Below the pieces are notes generated by a model. The model did no database searches, was not told the origin of the DNA, and saw only the letters and a list, made by a program, of their open reading frames with translations. From positions 10,920,880 through 10,984,879 of the forward strand of contig CM028336.1 of assembly GCA_016647705.1 (NCBI GenBank): a stretch of DNA of 64,000 nucleotides, given 5' to 3'. Shown piece after piece: positions 21,091 through 33,095 of the stretch; position 1 is the stretch's first letter; each line of letters starts with the position of its first letter. Source of the stretch: Eucommia ulmoides. Its lineage: Eukaryota > Streptophyta > Magnoliopsida > Garryales > Eucommiaceae. Made by a program: the position numbers and the translations under genes.

Positions 21091-23458
21091 ATCTCCCACT
21101 TTTTTATTATGACAATTAACTTTGATATTTTATTAACAAAATATGTAACCACGCTCCCCCTGAATATGGATGGGTTATTTTACGCATTTAAAATCATAAT
21201 GGGAAATATTTTCAAGAATATGTAATGTAAATCATAATATTTTAATTACTCCCCCTTTGTTCATGAAAATGTGCATTTAATTCTCTCCCTTTACTTCATA
21301 AGAAATGCATGAAATCATCACAATTTCTCTCTCTTTATCGCATAAAAAAATAAAGATCCTGAAGAGAACAATTTTTAAAATTAATATTTATATGGACCAT
21401 CTTGAGAAAATTCAAGAGATCATAATAATCAAATCATCTCAATACAGCATGAAATCATAGAACTTCAAATAAGTTAACATGCTTCATTTCATGGTATGAA
21501 ACCCATTGATAACTCTCCTTTAGATAGAATCAAAATTATGCAAATTAATGCACTAGGACATGAAGTATATATCAATAATAATATAGATCATTTATGAACA
21601 CACTGACATAAATCTGATGCATGCTTTAAACATGGATAATTGCATATTAAAGATGTTATATCATAAAATTTTAGATCCCTTCTAGAATAATAATCATTTA
21701 AAATCAGGAGACATGGAATATATGTTAAGTTCATATTAAGATGCATACAGCTAGACACTTAATGCCTAAAAAGACATCCAAGTGAAAAAGTATCAAAGTT
21801 TAACAAATCTATCTTAAAACTCTAAGCACAGATTGATATACCATGTATATTTGACTGTTCAAATGGTATAAAAATAAATTAACATGATTTCATAAAGTGA
21901 TACAAATCATGCAAGCTTAAATTCATGTGATCATTTCAATAAAGTAGATCATGCTAAATACTGATTTTATCAAATATTTCTTATTAACATGTGATACGAG
22001 AAATAACCAATCTTAACCAATAAAACAATATTAATTAACAATCGAATTCTATGTAGGCATATAATCAAATTATGATAGTCATAATGATGTGAGTCAATTT
22101 CTGTGAAAATGATTTTTCAATGATAATATCATTTCACATTACTTTTGCATATAATCATGCATGAATGATATTGGTTTTACCACTGAGTTGAATGAAAATT
22201 TAATTCTAATCAAGTATCTTTTTGTATCAATCTCGTTCTTATCCTGGAGTACTTAAACTTCGAGTTCGATATGAATAGATATTTCTCCGTGGATCATCTT
22301 ATAACCTGAAACTCTTTCAAACATATTTGGAAGAAAATCATTAGTAGAGATCAAGTAAATATATACATCAAACATCCTCAAAATCATGTATGATCACTAA
22401 CCAATTCTGCATAATATATGACATTTAGAATCAGTTAAAACAACTTTAGTCCTATATATCAATACATGATATAGATTCTATACATGGATTGACAATAGGA
22501 TATCATATTCACATATCGAAATAGCTAATTAGATATACTATTAACAAATATATTAAGTTAACATAATAGATCAAATTAAGCACAATTGAGATCACCACAT
22601 ACTAGATACATGATGCTAGTAAAATACATTTACCAACCCAGGGTTCTAAATGCATCATATAAGAGGACAAAAGATGTTGAATCATTTGAAAGATCTCAAT
22701 GTCCAACATAGGCAAAGATGTCAATTAAATCATGATATTTTTCAAGATACATTCTTTAGAAAATTAGTTTAACCAATATATTTGTATGAAAGATAGAAAT
22801 CATAAATATAAGTACATTATACAAATGGTTTTGTTAATATGCTTATGCAATGGAGAACACGTCATGGAATAATACAAAAAAATCGATTCACATAACATAT
22901 TTCACATAATTTCAAACATAAAGGTTACTGAATCTATTATAGCATAACATAAAGAAATTGCACACATATATATATAAACATATGTGATTATCATACTATA
23001 ATTCTAAGACAACAAATGAACATATAAATCAGCACATGTTTTAGAAATTCTCACCAACTTAGTCAAACTGATTTTCTTACTCATGGCATAGTCTCCAAAA
23101 GTTACATAACCTTCATCTTTAGGTGTAAAAGATTTAAATTCTACTTTATCCCCTATCATGTGCCTAGAACAATCACTTCCTAGGTACAATTTGTCCTTGC
23201 TCATATATGTTTATTAGATTACCCTTGAAGGAGCACTTCAAAAAGTTTCTAGATGGTACCCAATCTACTTGGATCCGATTTTGTTAGTTAGAGTCTCCTT
23301 TGTTCCTTTAGGAATCCTGTAGACAATGCATTTTGTCCCACTCATTTTTGCATTTTGAAAAAACATAGGGTCTAAAGTGCCAATTTGGATAAATTTTATG
23401 CCACTTATAAAGGGACAAATTTCTTGCCTTATATTCATGTGTTCAAATTTCATTTAAT
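21091..23458 (-). pseudogene. Deleted internal region of the SIRE-like element
   Basis: The only coding identity is at 23004-23453 (minus). It comprises an IPKGT-type linker and an LGSDCSRHM(I)GDK block that corresponds to the protease/gag-pre-integrase junction (usually LDSGCSRHMTGD), then YVTFGDYAM. The Asp-Ser-Gly order is altered to Gly-Ser-Asp, so the protease site is not intact. 21091-23000 is AT-rich with no recognisable integrase or reverse transcriptase, implying large deletion or decay. The 5' LTR is not seen; the element is cut at about 23458 by Ogre/Tat sequence. Confidence 0.65.
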
Positions 23459-26400
23459 GTTTTGAAAAGAAGAAAATCGAAAAATTGGCAATTTCATTCA
23501 ATTAGGAAAAAGTTAATTGGGGGCCAGATTGGTTAATTTGAAAGTATATTTTCATAGAATATTACTTTGAATATAGCTAATTTTATTTTATACCCTTTAA
23601 TCTTAAGAAACTTCACCAAGTCTGCCTACTTTATATATTTAGCCCGAGAAATTGTATTTTTCATCTGTTTTATAAAATTGACGACCCAAAAAATTTATTT
23701 TTTAAAATTAAACTTTCCAATATGAATTTTGATAGTTTAATTTCACTTTTATCATTTCAATTTCAAGAAAAATCAAAGAACTCATGCGTAATTGATGAAA
23801 AGTGCTTAAATCACATAAAACACTAAATGAGCACCCTCCAGGAATAAAACGGAGCATAGCATTCTCAAACTGGAGTGCCCAAAGTAGCTGTGAGAATGCC
23901 CAAAGCCATTACCCAAATTGGTATGACTAGGAGAGGTCAAATCTAGAAGACTTAGCACACAATACCAAAAAAATGAAGAGTTATTGTGTAAATTTCATAA
24001 AATAGGGGCTAAGCCCCATCATTAGAGTAACATGGGGCTGGAAAAAGGACGGTCGTGTGCTCTCCAAGGCGTCGCCCTGGGGAAAGCATCAAATTCCTCC
24101 TCTATAAATAGTGGAAGCCTCTTTTTATTTTCACTGGCTAATTTCTATTGTCTTGCATGTATACTCTCTCTCTCTCTCTCTACATACCAAGAACACTTTC
24201 TTTCCCTAAAAAAATTCTCTAAGAATTAAATTTTAGTCTTAGATTCTATACAAAAGATATTAAAGAAAAAGAAACAGCAAACAAAGGCAAAGAAGAATCA
24301 TCCTTCCAAAAGGCAAGTTAAGTTTTCAAAGCTCCTAACCTTTTTACATTTTTTATTAAAACAAAGAAAAATAAATAAATAAAGGTCAAAACCTGACAAA
24401 AAATACAAGCCATTCTCCTAGAATGCACAAAACAAATTTATTTGTTTTGCATTTACTTTGTTATCATTTACTTTTCTACTCTGTGCCTTTCTGGATTTTA
24501 CTTTTTTGCATTTATTTTATTGACATTTAATTTACTGCTCTACATCTTTCTGCACTTTATATTTTTGAATATTTTTAACACTTTATATTTTTGAATATTT
24601 TTAGTCTAGGCCTTGAACCAGCATTAGGTCACAGACTTTGACTTGATACATTTTTATTTATTTTTTAATTTAGTTGAGTCCTCGGACCTGCATTGTATTT
24701 ATATTATGCTTATATCAATCAAGCCCTACTTATGCCAAAGTTAGAATAAAGGGAGTCCCTCTCACCTTAGGGTATATGTGCGGCCTCCTTCAAAAACATT
24801 TTTCCTTGTTTAGCTATGGTTTGGACTGATGCATTATATATATATTCACCATCTTACTTTGCTTACCAAAAAAAAAAAAGAAGCAAAGTTTACCAAAGAA
24901 AAAATCCTTCCCCCAAAATGATTCTAGTTAGGGTTGTCATGGCAAAATTTTGTTTTCTTCATTTTATTTAAAAATAGAAAATTTCAGCCTCATTGTTTTC
25001 TTCCAAAAAAACAAATGACACTTCAAAAATAATCTTGTTATTTTTTTCTTTACCTTAAAAGAACTTCCCAAAAAAATAAAAATAAATAAAGTGTTTTCTA
25101 AAAATCATTTTTCTTCTTTTAAATGAAAATATTTTTCTCTCCTTAAAATTTAGTTTTCTTTTCAAAACTAAGATTTTCTTAAAAAAAATGTTTTTTTAAA
25201 ATATATTTCCTTTCTGTAAGAAATGTTTTCTTAACAAAAAAAGATAAAACATTTCTCAATAAATGGCTTCTTCACTAAAAGACAAAAGTTTCTAAAAAAA
25301 TATTTCTTCCTTCTCACAATGGTTTTCTTCACAAAAAGACAATATATTTTCCAAAAATCCCTTCATTAAAAAAATATATTTCCTCAAATATTTTCAGTTA
25401 AAATTTTTTAAAAAAAAATATTTTACGAAAATGTGTTTTTCTCTTAAAAAAATGTCTTCCACACAAGAAGACAAAAGGTTCCTTAAAAATGTTATTTTTC
25501 AAAAGATTTTTTCTCCCATTAGTTATTTATTTAATTATTTATTTTTTTAAATCTTGTTTCACTAAGAAAAAAAATCTTTTCAAATTGTTTTCTTAAAAGT
25601 GTTTCCCAAAATTTTAACTATTTTTTAATAATTTTAAAAAAATAAAATTCCTTTTTCTCCTCCAAAATATTTTCCAAGAATATTTATTTTCTTAAATAAT
25701 TTTTTCCACCCATAAAAATCACAAAAATATTTTCTTAGTCTTTAATTTTCCATCTCATTAAATGAAAACTTTTCTCAAAAATAAATGGAAAGTCTTTTGC
25801 TTTCAATTTTTCATTCATTCTCTAAATACATTAGTTTTCCATCATTACTTAAAGCAAAATGAAAAAGAAATAACAATAAATAGAAAGAAAAAAAAAAACT
25901 TTTCCTTCCTGGACCAAAACTTGTCGATTCTTCCATAATCAATAGGTGATTTTAAAAATGGGACATTTTTACATTTTTTAGTTGCTTTATTTCAAATATT
26001 TCATTTCTTTACTTGCACGTTTGTTAGTCTTACCTCATGTATATGTCATAATAAATTAAAAAAATAAGAAAAAAATACCATGTTAACCAACTACATCAAA
26101 CAAAACTTGGACTTGATTAATTTGAAATACTTTGACACTGATGTACCGCTTTTGAACGGGTGTCTTGGGGTGCCTAACTTCTTCTCTGAGTATAACCGAA
26201 CCCCAAACCTAAAGAATACTCTTGTTAATGCTATTTTAAGTCAAATTTGGGTCATTTTCAAAAAATATTATCTTTCTTTTCTTTTATTCATTTTCTTTAA
26301 AATCCGGTGACCTAACACATTCTTTCAAAATCAATGTTAGGTGGCGACTCCAAATCTTTCATAAAATTTTGGCCCAAGAAAAAATTAGTTCAAAACCGAA

Positions 26401-26572
26401 GCCTAAAAAGGCCCTTGAACTTGTTTTTTTTTTTCCTTAAAATGTTTTCAAAACTAAAGCTTATCCAAAAGTATTTTCAAAAGGATAAGTTGTTTTAAAA
26501 ATACGGGATTTTGAATATAATACCGGCACTCGATTGATGTTGTCATTTGAGAGAGAAATTTGAGGCACGTCA
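23459..26572 (+). mobile_element. Ogre/Tat-type LTR (start approximate)
   Basis: The right end is fixed by the adjacent primer-binding site. Inside, 26130-26360 carries the family blocks TTTGAACGGGTGTCTTGGGG, GGTGACCTAACACA and TCAATGTTAGGTGGCGACTC. A promoter-like CTATAAATAG lies at 24101-24110, followed by a leader with (CT)n at 24166-24181. Long T/A-rich, low-complexity runs fill 25000-25900. The left end (TGTTTTGAAAAG at 23459) is chosen because SIRE-like coding stops there; a target duplication was not confirmed. Confidence 0.6.
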
Positions 26573-26574
26573 GC

Positions 26575-26592
26575 TGGCGACTCCATCGGGAA
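26575..26592 (+). other. Primer-binding site, tRNA-Arg type
   Basis: TGGCGACTCCATCGGGAA lies two bases after the LTR end CACGTCA. This is the arrangement known for Ogre/Tat elements, which use the 3' end of a tRNA-Arg. Confidence 0.65.
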
Positions 26593-26697
26593 GACTTTAA
26601 AAGGTCAAATCTAGTGGTGTCTAAAATATTTTCAAATCAAATACAAGTCCAAAATTGTGTTTCATATTGTTGGTTAAAATAATGCATTTTCCCTTAA

Positions 26698-26733
<36 letters not shown>

Positions 26734-27470
26734 ATGAAAACAACAATAAAAAGATAAATAAATAAAAATCTTTCCATTTTTGCGTAAGTATATTAGCATG
26801 TTTATTTTCCTTCTTTAATTTAATGTGTTATATTCTTGTTTATTTCCTGCTCTAAACTCGCCTTGCTCGGATAACCAACCAAGGATGGATGTTCTTCTGA
26901 GGAGTACGCCGGAAGTTTGATAATCTGGGAACTAAGCATTTTTAGGATGCGTTAGAAGAAAAACCATAAACCTCATATAGTGAGCCTAGGATATAATACC
27001 ACCAATACCTAGAATTTTTAGGACACTACATAGGATTGGAGAGACACGTTTATGCACTGCTTTACCTTACTTTATTTTATAGCCTGAAACTATACGCTAA
27101 GAATCTCTTGGATCAACAAAACTTGGAGATAAACAACCTAGGAATTTTTAATGTCCCCTCATGATTACGTTAGAGTCTGGATCCCATCCAAACGATAATG
27201 GACCTATCATGAGAAAGAAAAATAGAGAATTCCTAGGTTGTTTATACCATGACTTATATGAATAAGAGATACCATTGGTGCATATGTTCAGTGTGTTATT
27301 TAGTTTGAACTTGGTAAATGACAAGAGAATTGAGATATGGTCCCAAAAGTATTATCAAGTCTGTAATTTGAAGTACTCTCCATCTGTAGGAAAGTAATGT
27401 CGAAATTCATAATGGTTGTAATTTATAGAAGTTTTGGGTAAATAAAGATCTTATGTCTTTCTAATATCAT
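26593..27470 (+). mobile_element. 5' untranslated internal remnant of the Ogre/Tat element
   Basis: Non-coding sequence follows the primer-binding site, with (AT)n at about 26703-26730. No gag or pol is present before the next LTR begins at 27471, so the element is truncated. Confidence 0.4.
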
Positions 27471-27781
27471 TGTTGAATCCAAGGTTTCGATGAGAAATTA
27501 AGTATTGATATTTTTTGTGGTCCGAAACTAATGGTTCTATTGAGTGTTTCGGATTTATAGTTCCATGTATTTGATTAAGAAGAAGAATCATTAAAGAAAA
27601 CATAAAAGGTGCAAGATGGATATAATGAAGATGAGTTTTGAAAATGCTAAAAAAAATAGGTGAAAACAACTCTTTATTTATATACTCTTAATGCAACCTG
27701 AATTAGGATTACGCACGACATTTAAAATGAATTAATCTTATGCATGTCTTGATAAGAAGTAATAAGTGTAAGATCCTAAAA

Positions 27782-28437
27782 GGAAAAAGTACGATTTAGA
27801 CCTTCTAACTATTGACACATTTCTAAGTGGTCCCTCTAAATTTAAACAGTTCATTTTAAACCCTCTACGTATTATAACGTTTCAAATTCGTCCCTCCGTC
27901 AGAGATTTCGTTAAAACTAACAGAATCTCAGGGGTAAAATGGTATTTTCACATTTTTTTAATTTTTTAATCATTTTTAATTAATTTTTTTTCCCTCTCTC
28001 CCACCACCTCCATCTCCCTCATTCCCTCTCCCTCTTCCTCCCCTTCTCCTCTCTCCCTCCCACCCCACCCCACCCCCGTAACAGGGGGTGGGGTGGAGTG
28101 GGGTGGGAGGGAGAGAGGGGAAGGAGAGGAAGAGTAAGAGGGAGGTGGCGGGGAGAGGGAAGGAGGGAGAGGAAGGTGGCGGGAGAGAGAGAGGAAGGGG
28201 AGGAAGAGAGAGAAAAAAAAATTAAAAAAAAAATAATAATTAAAAATGATTAAAAAATTTTAAAAACGTGAAAAGACCATTTTGCCCCTGAGATTCTGTT
28301 AGTTTTAACGGAATCTCTGACGGAAGGACGAATTTAAAACATTATGATACGTAGAGGGTTTAAAATGAAACGTTTAAATTTAGAGGGACCACCTAGAAAT
28401 GTATCAATAGTTAGAGGGTCTAAATCGTACTTTTCCC
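27782..28437. mobile_element. Mutator-like fold-back MITE
   Basis: A perfect 9-bp target duplication, ATCCTAAAA, lies at 27773-27781 and 28438-28446. The arms begin GG(A/G)AAAAGTACGATTTAG and stay paired for about 190 bp. Pairing resumes in a mirror purine/pyrimidine core around 27990-28215, so nearly the whole element can fold into one hairpin. The paralogous LTR copy at 46929-46937 has a single ATCCTAAAA and no insert, an empty site. Confidence 0.9.
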
Positions 28438-28516
28438 ATCCTAAAATGAGATATTCTATGTGCTCCTTATGTGAAATGGTTTTGATAAATGACCTAAGTG
28501 AGAAATATGTTTTAAA

Positions 28517-28592
<76 letters not shown>
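28517..28592. repeat. (AT)n microsatellite
   Basis: About 38 uninterrupted AT dinucleotides, at the point where LTR copy 1 lacks sequence found in copy 2. Confidence 0.95.
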
Positions 28593-28594
<2 letters not shown>

Positions 28595-29086
28595 ATTACT
28601 TGGTTTAAGATTGTTTAGAAAATCGTTCTAAACTTAAAAGATTGAAAATCTTTTAAACGATTTTTGCTTGATTATTTGATTACGTGCTTAATTTGTGCTA
28701 TCTACTTTATTATTTAATCAGGTTTTATTTACCTCACATTGTATCTATCACATAATAATTATTCGGGCCATTAATTGAGTATATTTGTGTTGAGGTAGAA
28801 CAAGCCCCTTGTGGGAAAACGACTTATAATTTTTTTGTATTTTTGAGTTTGAACGGATTAGACATGTCTGGGACGATGTCTAGTCAAGGTAGCTAGGATT
28901 TTGATCTTTTTTCCGTGAAAAATATTAGAGCTTGATCTTTGTCTTGCAAAAAATTCAGGTTATTCTTTTTCTTTGAAAAAAACTAGGTTTTGATTCTTCC
29001 GGTAATAAAATTAAGTGATTGTAAAGGTTCTTCCAAAACCTAAGAAAAAATATAAGTGTAAAAGTGTGAAAAAGTGGTAGGTTTGT

Positions 29087-29383
29087 ATTGAATCCAATAT
29101 TTTGATGAGCAAATAAGTATTGATATTTTTTGTGGAACTAATCGTTAAATCAAATCTTTTAGATTTATGATTCCATGCATTTGATTAAGAAGATAAATCA
29201 TTGAAGAAAATATAAATGGTGCAAGATGGACATATTGAAGATATGAAAAGTTTTGAAGACGCTAAAGAAAAATAGGTGAAAAATACTCTTTACTTATATA
29301 TTCTTAATGCAATCCGAATTAGAATCACGTACGACACTTAAAATGAATTAATTCTATGTGTGTCATAATAAGCAGTGACTAAG
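29087..29383 (+). mobile_element. SIRE-like LTR subfamily B, copy 2, left segment
   Basis: It aligns with 27471-27772 from TTGAATCCAA onward. It ends where the gypsy LTR begins and is continued at 46924. Confidence 0.75.
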
Positions 29384-30171
29384 GATTAGTGAGACCCGGA
29401 ACCAAATTAGGGGTTCTTCGTGAATGATCGAACTGAACTCAGATTTATAACAAAATAAAAATACGAAAGTTTGGATAGATTACTTTGACCCAACGTTTAA
29501 GAAGGAAATGTGAACCAAGTGTATAAGAAACAATCTTGACTCAATGATTATAAAGAATCACAAATCAAATATATAGAGGTTGAACGCCACAAAAAATCTT
29601 GATAAGTTCAGAAAAGTTCTCTAAAGAACTTAAAGAGAAAAATCATCACAATTATATTAATCAATATCAAAATTATGTTTCTTAAGGCTACAATGCCTCT
29701 TATATAGGCGGCCAAGAGATCTCTAGATAACTCTATCAAAATAAACTACCACATATCTAGGATAATTCCTAGCAATGTGTAAGATAAAGTCAAAGAAAGA
29801 AACAAACTTCTTAACTACTCCTAGCTTAAAAAGGAAAAAACTACTTGGCATTAATGTCTTACAAATCAACCAATAAATGAACTAGATTAAAATTAAAAGA
29901 CTAATAAATAAAATAAATGGGCTAAAAATTTGTGGCTCTCATCTCTAGGTCCATTAAAGTTCACGGCTAATCCCATTCGCTTGTGTTGATGAGATGGATT
30001 ACGCCCTGGTTGTCTTTTAGGCCTAATTTAGGCATCATCATTGTAAGCTCAATCCAAATCTCATGAATTATCTTATTAAGTGCCTCTTTGAATCGTTTAG
30101 CGCTTGTCATTGTTATTAGACCAATTAGAATATGCAACGGATCTCTTGGTGCAGCTAATATATTCTCATCG
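29384..30171 (-). repeat. 3' LTR of the gypsy element
   Basis: It aligns with 46139-46923 (for example ACCAAATTAGGGGTTCTTCG in both). In element sense it begins CGATGAGAATATAT, preceded by the polypurine tract AATAGGAAAGGAA (30172-30184). Confidence 0.85.
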
Positions 30172-30179
30172 TTCCTTTC

Positions 30180-31210
30180 CTATTGAAAATGATTTGTCCT
30201 CAAATCTTCACTTACATCAAACGGAGATAAATAAGTCACATTAAAAGTTGCACTTACATTAAACTCAACTTGAAGATCCAACTTGTAGGCATTGTCATTA
30301 ATCTGTTCTATCACTTGAAAATGGTCATCTTCCTTTGGATGTAGCTTAGAATGCCTTTGTTTGGGGAAACCGTCCATTCCCCATATGCAACCAAACCCAA
30401 TCACTAGGTTCAAATACAACCTTCTTGCGCCCCTCATTAGCTTGGTTGACATATTACTCAGTTCTCCTCTCAATGTTTTGTCAGCCCTCTTAGTGGATCT
30501 GCTTAACAAAATTAACCTTATTTTTCTCATCTAAGTTAACGCGCTCATGCATAGGTAAAGGAGTCAATGGATTAAAACCATACACAATTTCAAACTGTGA
30601 AAATTTAGTTGTTGAATACACACTCCTATTATATGCAAACTCTACATGTGGCAAACAATCTTTCTATGTTTTCAAATTCTTTTGTATTATAGCACGCAAT
30701 AAAGTAGATAAAGTCATATTAACTACTTCAGTTTGACTATCAGTTTATGGGTGACAAGTAATAGAAAATAAAAGTTTAGTTCCAAGCTTACCCCGCAAAG
30801 TCTTCCAAAAATAACTTAAGAACTTAGCATATCTATCTGAAATAATAGTCTTAGGCATTCCATGCAACCTAATTATTTTCTTAAAGAACAAATCAGCAAC
30901 ATGTGATGCATCATCGATTTTATGACATGGAATAAAATGAGTCATCTTAGAAAACTTATCGACAACCACATATATAGAATCGCGACCTCTTTTTGACCTA
31001 GGTAAACCTAACACAAAATTCAAAGAAATATCAAGCCAAGGTTCACTAGGTATTGGCAAAGGAGTATACAAACCATGAGACTTAACCGTAGACTTAGATT
31101 ACCTACAAACAATACACTTCTCACAAATTCTTTACACTTCATGTTTCATATGAGGCCAAAATAAATGTTTATGCAAAACATCTAAAGTCTTAGATATGTC
31201 AAAATGCCCC
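30180..31210 (-). pseudogene. Gypsy integrase remnant
   Basis: In minus-strand order there is a zinc-binding HHCC-like region (HLFWPHMKHEV, then CEKCIVC) at about 31200-31100. Next come the catalytic-core sequences [19 protein letters not shown] and [17 protein letters not shown] (with the first Asp), [14 protein letters not shown] (second Asp; the usual DR(D/G) is changed to DRY), then a C-terminal HPKEDDHFQVIEQINDNAYK block near 30330. Stops divide it into at least two frames. Confidence 0.85.
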
Positions 31211-31733
31211 CATTAAACCACCCTAATGAGCTTCTCTAATAAGCAAGTCACGCAATGAACATTTAGGCGCACACAAATTATTTTCTCTAAACAAAAACCC
31301 ATTATGCCTAAAGAACTTGCCAAATGCTACTTTCTCACATGCATTAATACATTATCAAACTCAGAATCATCAACATACAATTCCTTAATGTATTCAAAAC
31401 CAAGCAATTTTGCATTTAAGGTAGAAAGTAACGCATACCTTCAAGATAATGCATCTGCCACAATGTTTTCCTTACCTTGCTTATACTTGATCACATAAGG
31501 AAACGTTTTGATAAATTCTATCCACTTGGCATGTCGCTTGTTCATCTTCTGTTGACCCTTCAAATGTTTCAAAGATTCATGATCCATGTGAATCACAAAT
31601 TCTTTTGCGCAAAGATAGTGTTGTCAAGTCTCCAATGCCCTAATCAACGCATATATCTCTTTGTCGTATGTAGGATAATTCAAAGCTACCCCACTTAGTT
31701 TTTTTCACTAAAGTAGGCAAGGGGATGCCCTTC

Positions 31734-32911
31734 CTACATTCGGACAACTCCAATACCTATTCCTGAAGTATCACATTTAATCTCAAAAAAATTTATGAAT
31801 TTAGGTAAAGCAAGCAAAGGTGTATTAGTCAATCTTTCCCTAATCAAATTAAATATCTTTTCTTGCTCATCACCCCACTTAAAACTCACATTCTTTTTGA
31901 TAATTTCAGTTAAAGGTGCGGCTAAGCTACTAAAATCTTTCATAAACCTTCTATAAAAGTTAGCCAACCCATGGAAATTTCTCGCCTGTCTCACACTTGT
32001 AGGTTTTGGCCACTCCTTGATTGCCTTAACATTTTCTTCATTTATCTCAATTCCCTTAGCACTAACAACAAAATCAAGAAATACAAGTTTATTCGTGCAA
32101 AAGATACACTTTTTGAAGTTAGCAAACAACTTTTCTTTTCTCAAAACATCTAAAACAAATTTTAAATGTTCAACATGTCCATCTAAGTTTTTGCAGTAAA
32201 TTAAAATGTCATCAAAGTATAGAATCACAAATTTTCCAATAAAAACACGCAAAAGATGGTTAGTTAATCTTATGAACGTAGTAGGTGCACTGGTTAACCC
32301 AAAAGGTATAATTAACCATTCATATAAACCATATTTTGTTTTATATGCGATTTTTCACTCATTACCTTCCCTGATCCTAATTTGATGATAACCACTTTTA
32401 AGATCAATTTTAGTAAACACACAAGAACCATACAATTCATCAAGCATATCATCTAATCTAGGAATGGTATGTCGTACTTTACCTTGATACTGTTGATGGC
32501 GCGATAATCCACACACATTCTCCACGTAATATCTTTCTTAGGTACAAGCAATACAGGAACCGCACAAGGACTCATGCTTTCATGTACATACCTTTTCTCC
32601 ATAAGCTCACTAATCTGCCTTCGTAGCTCCTTTGTTTTCTCAGGATTGCTCCTATATGCGGGTCTATTCGGAATGGATGCTCTGGGTATGAAATCAATTT
32701 ATTACTCAATTCCCCTTATTGGTGGCAAACCATTAGGCACTTCTTCGGGAAACACGGCATAAAAATCTTGTAAAAGTAAAACAACAACTCTAGGCAGAGA
32801 GGGGTTAAGATCGTTAGTAGTGAAACAAACCTCGTTGTACAAAATTACAATCAAAGATTGATTTGAAAATAGCGTTTTTTTAATCTCACTATCTCTTGCA
32901 TAAAAACTCAC
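31734..32911 (-). pseudogene. Gypsy reverse transcriptase / RNase H remnant
   Basis: Reverse transcriptase begins with FPEEVPNGLPPIRGIE (about 32750) and includes the catalytic YFDDILIYC at about 32210. It continues with a SAKGIEINEENVKAIKEWP connection, then LANFYRRFMKDFSSLAAPLT and the start of RNase H. Frameshifts lie between about 32702 and 32252 and after 31734. The RNase H / linker region down to about 31210 is degraded. Confidence 0.85.
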
Positions 32912-33095
32912 TTGTTTCCTTTCTTTTTTTCCCTCACTTTCTTAATTTTCTTTCTCTCACTTTCTTTTTTTCTCTCATTTTCCTTTTTCTTGTCATTCTC
33001 TCTTTTTAACCTCATTTAATCATCATACACTTGCCTTGGCAGTACTGGCACAAGAGTAATTGGCTTCTTATTAAGTACAAATGAGTATTTATTGG

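Larger units (their letters stand above)
27471..29086 (+). mobile_element. SIRE-like LTR, subfamily B, copy 1 (truncated)
   Basis: It starts TGTTGAATCCAAGG. It is collinear with the interrupted copy 2 (29087-29383, 46924-47890, 50535-51590). It contains an inserted Mutator-like MITE (27782-28437) and an (AT)n expansion at 28517-28592. The middle segment present in copy 2 (47030-47890 and 50535-50900) is missing around the (AT)n tract. The 3' end is lost where copy 2 starts. Confidence 0.7.
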
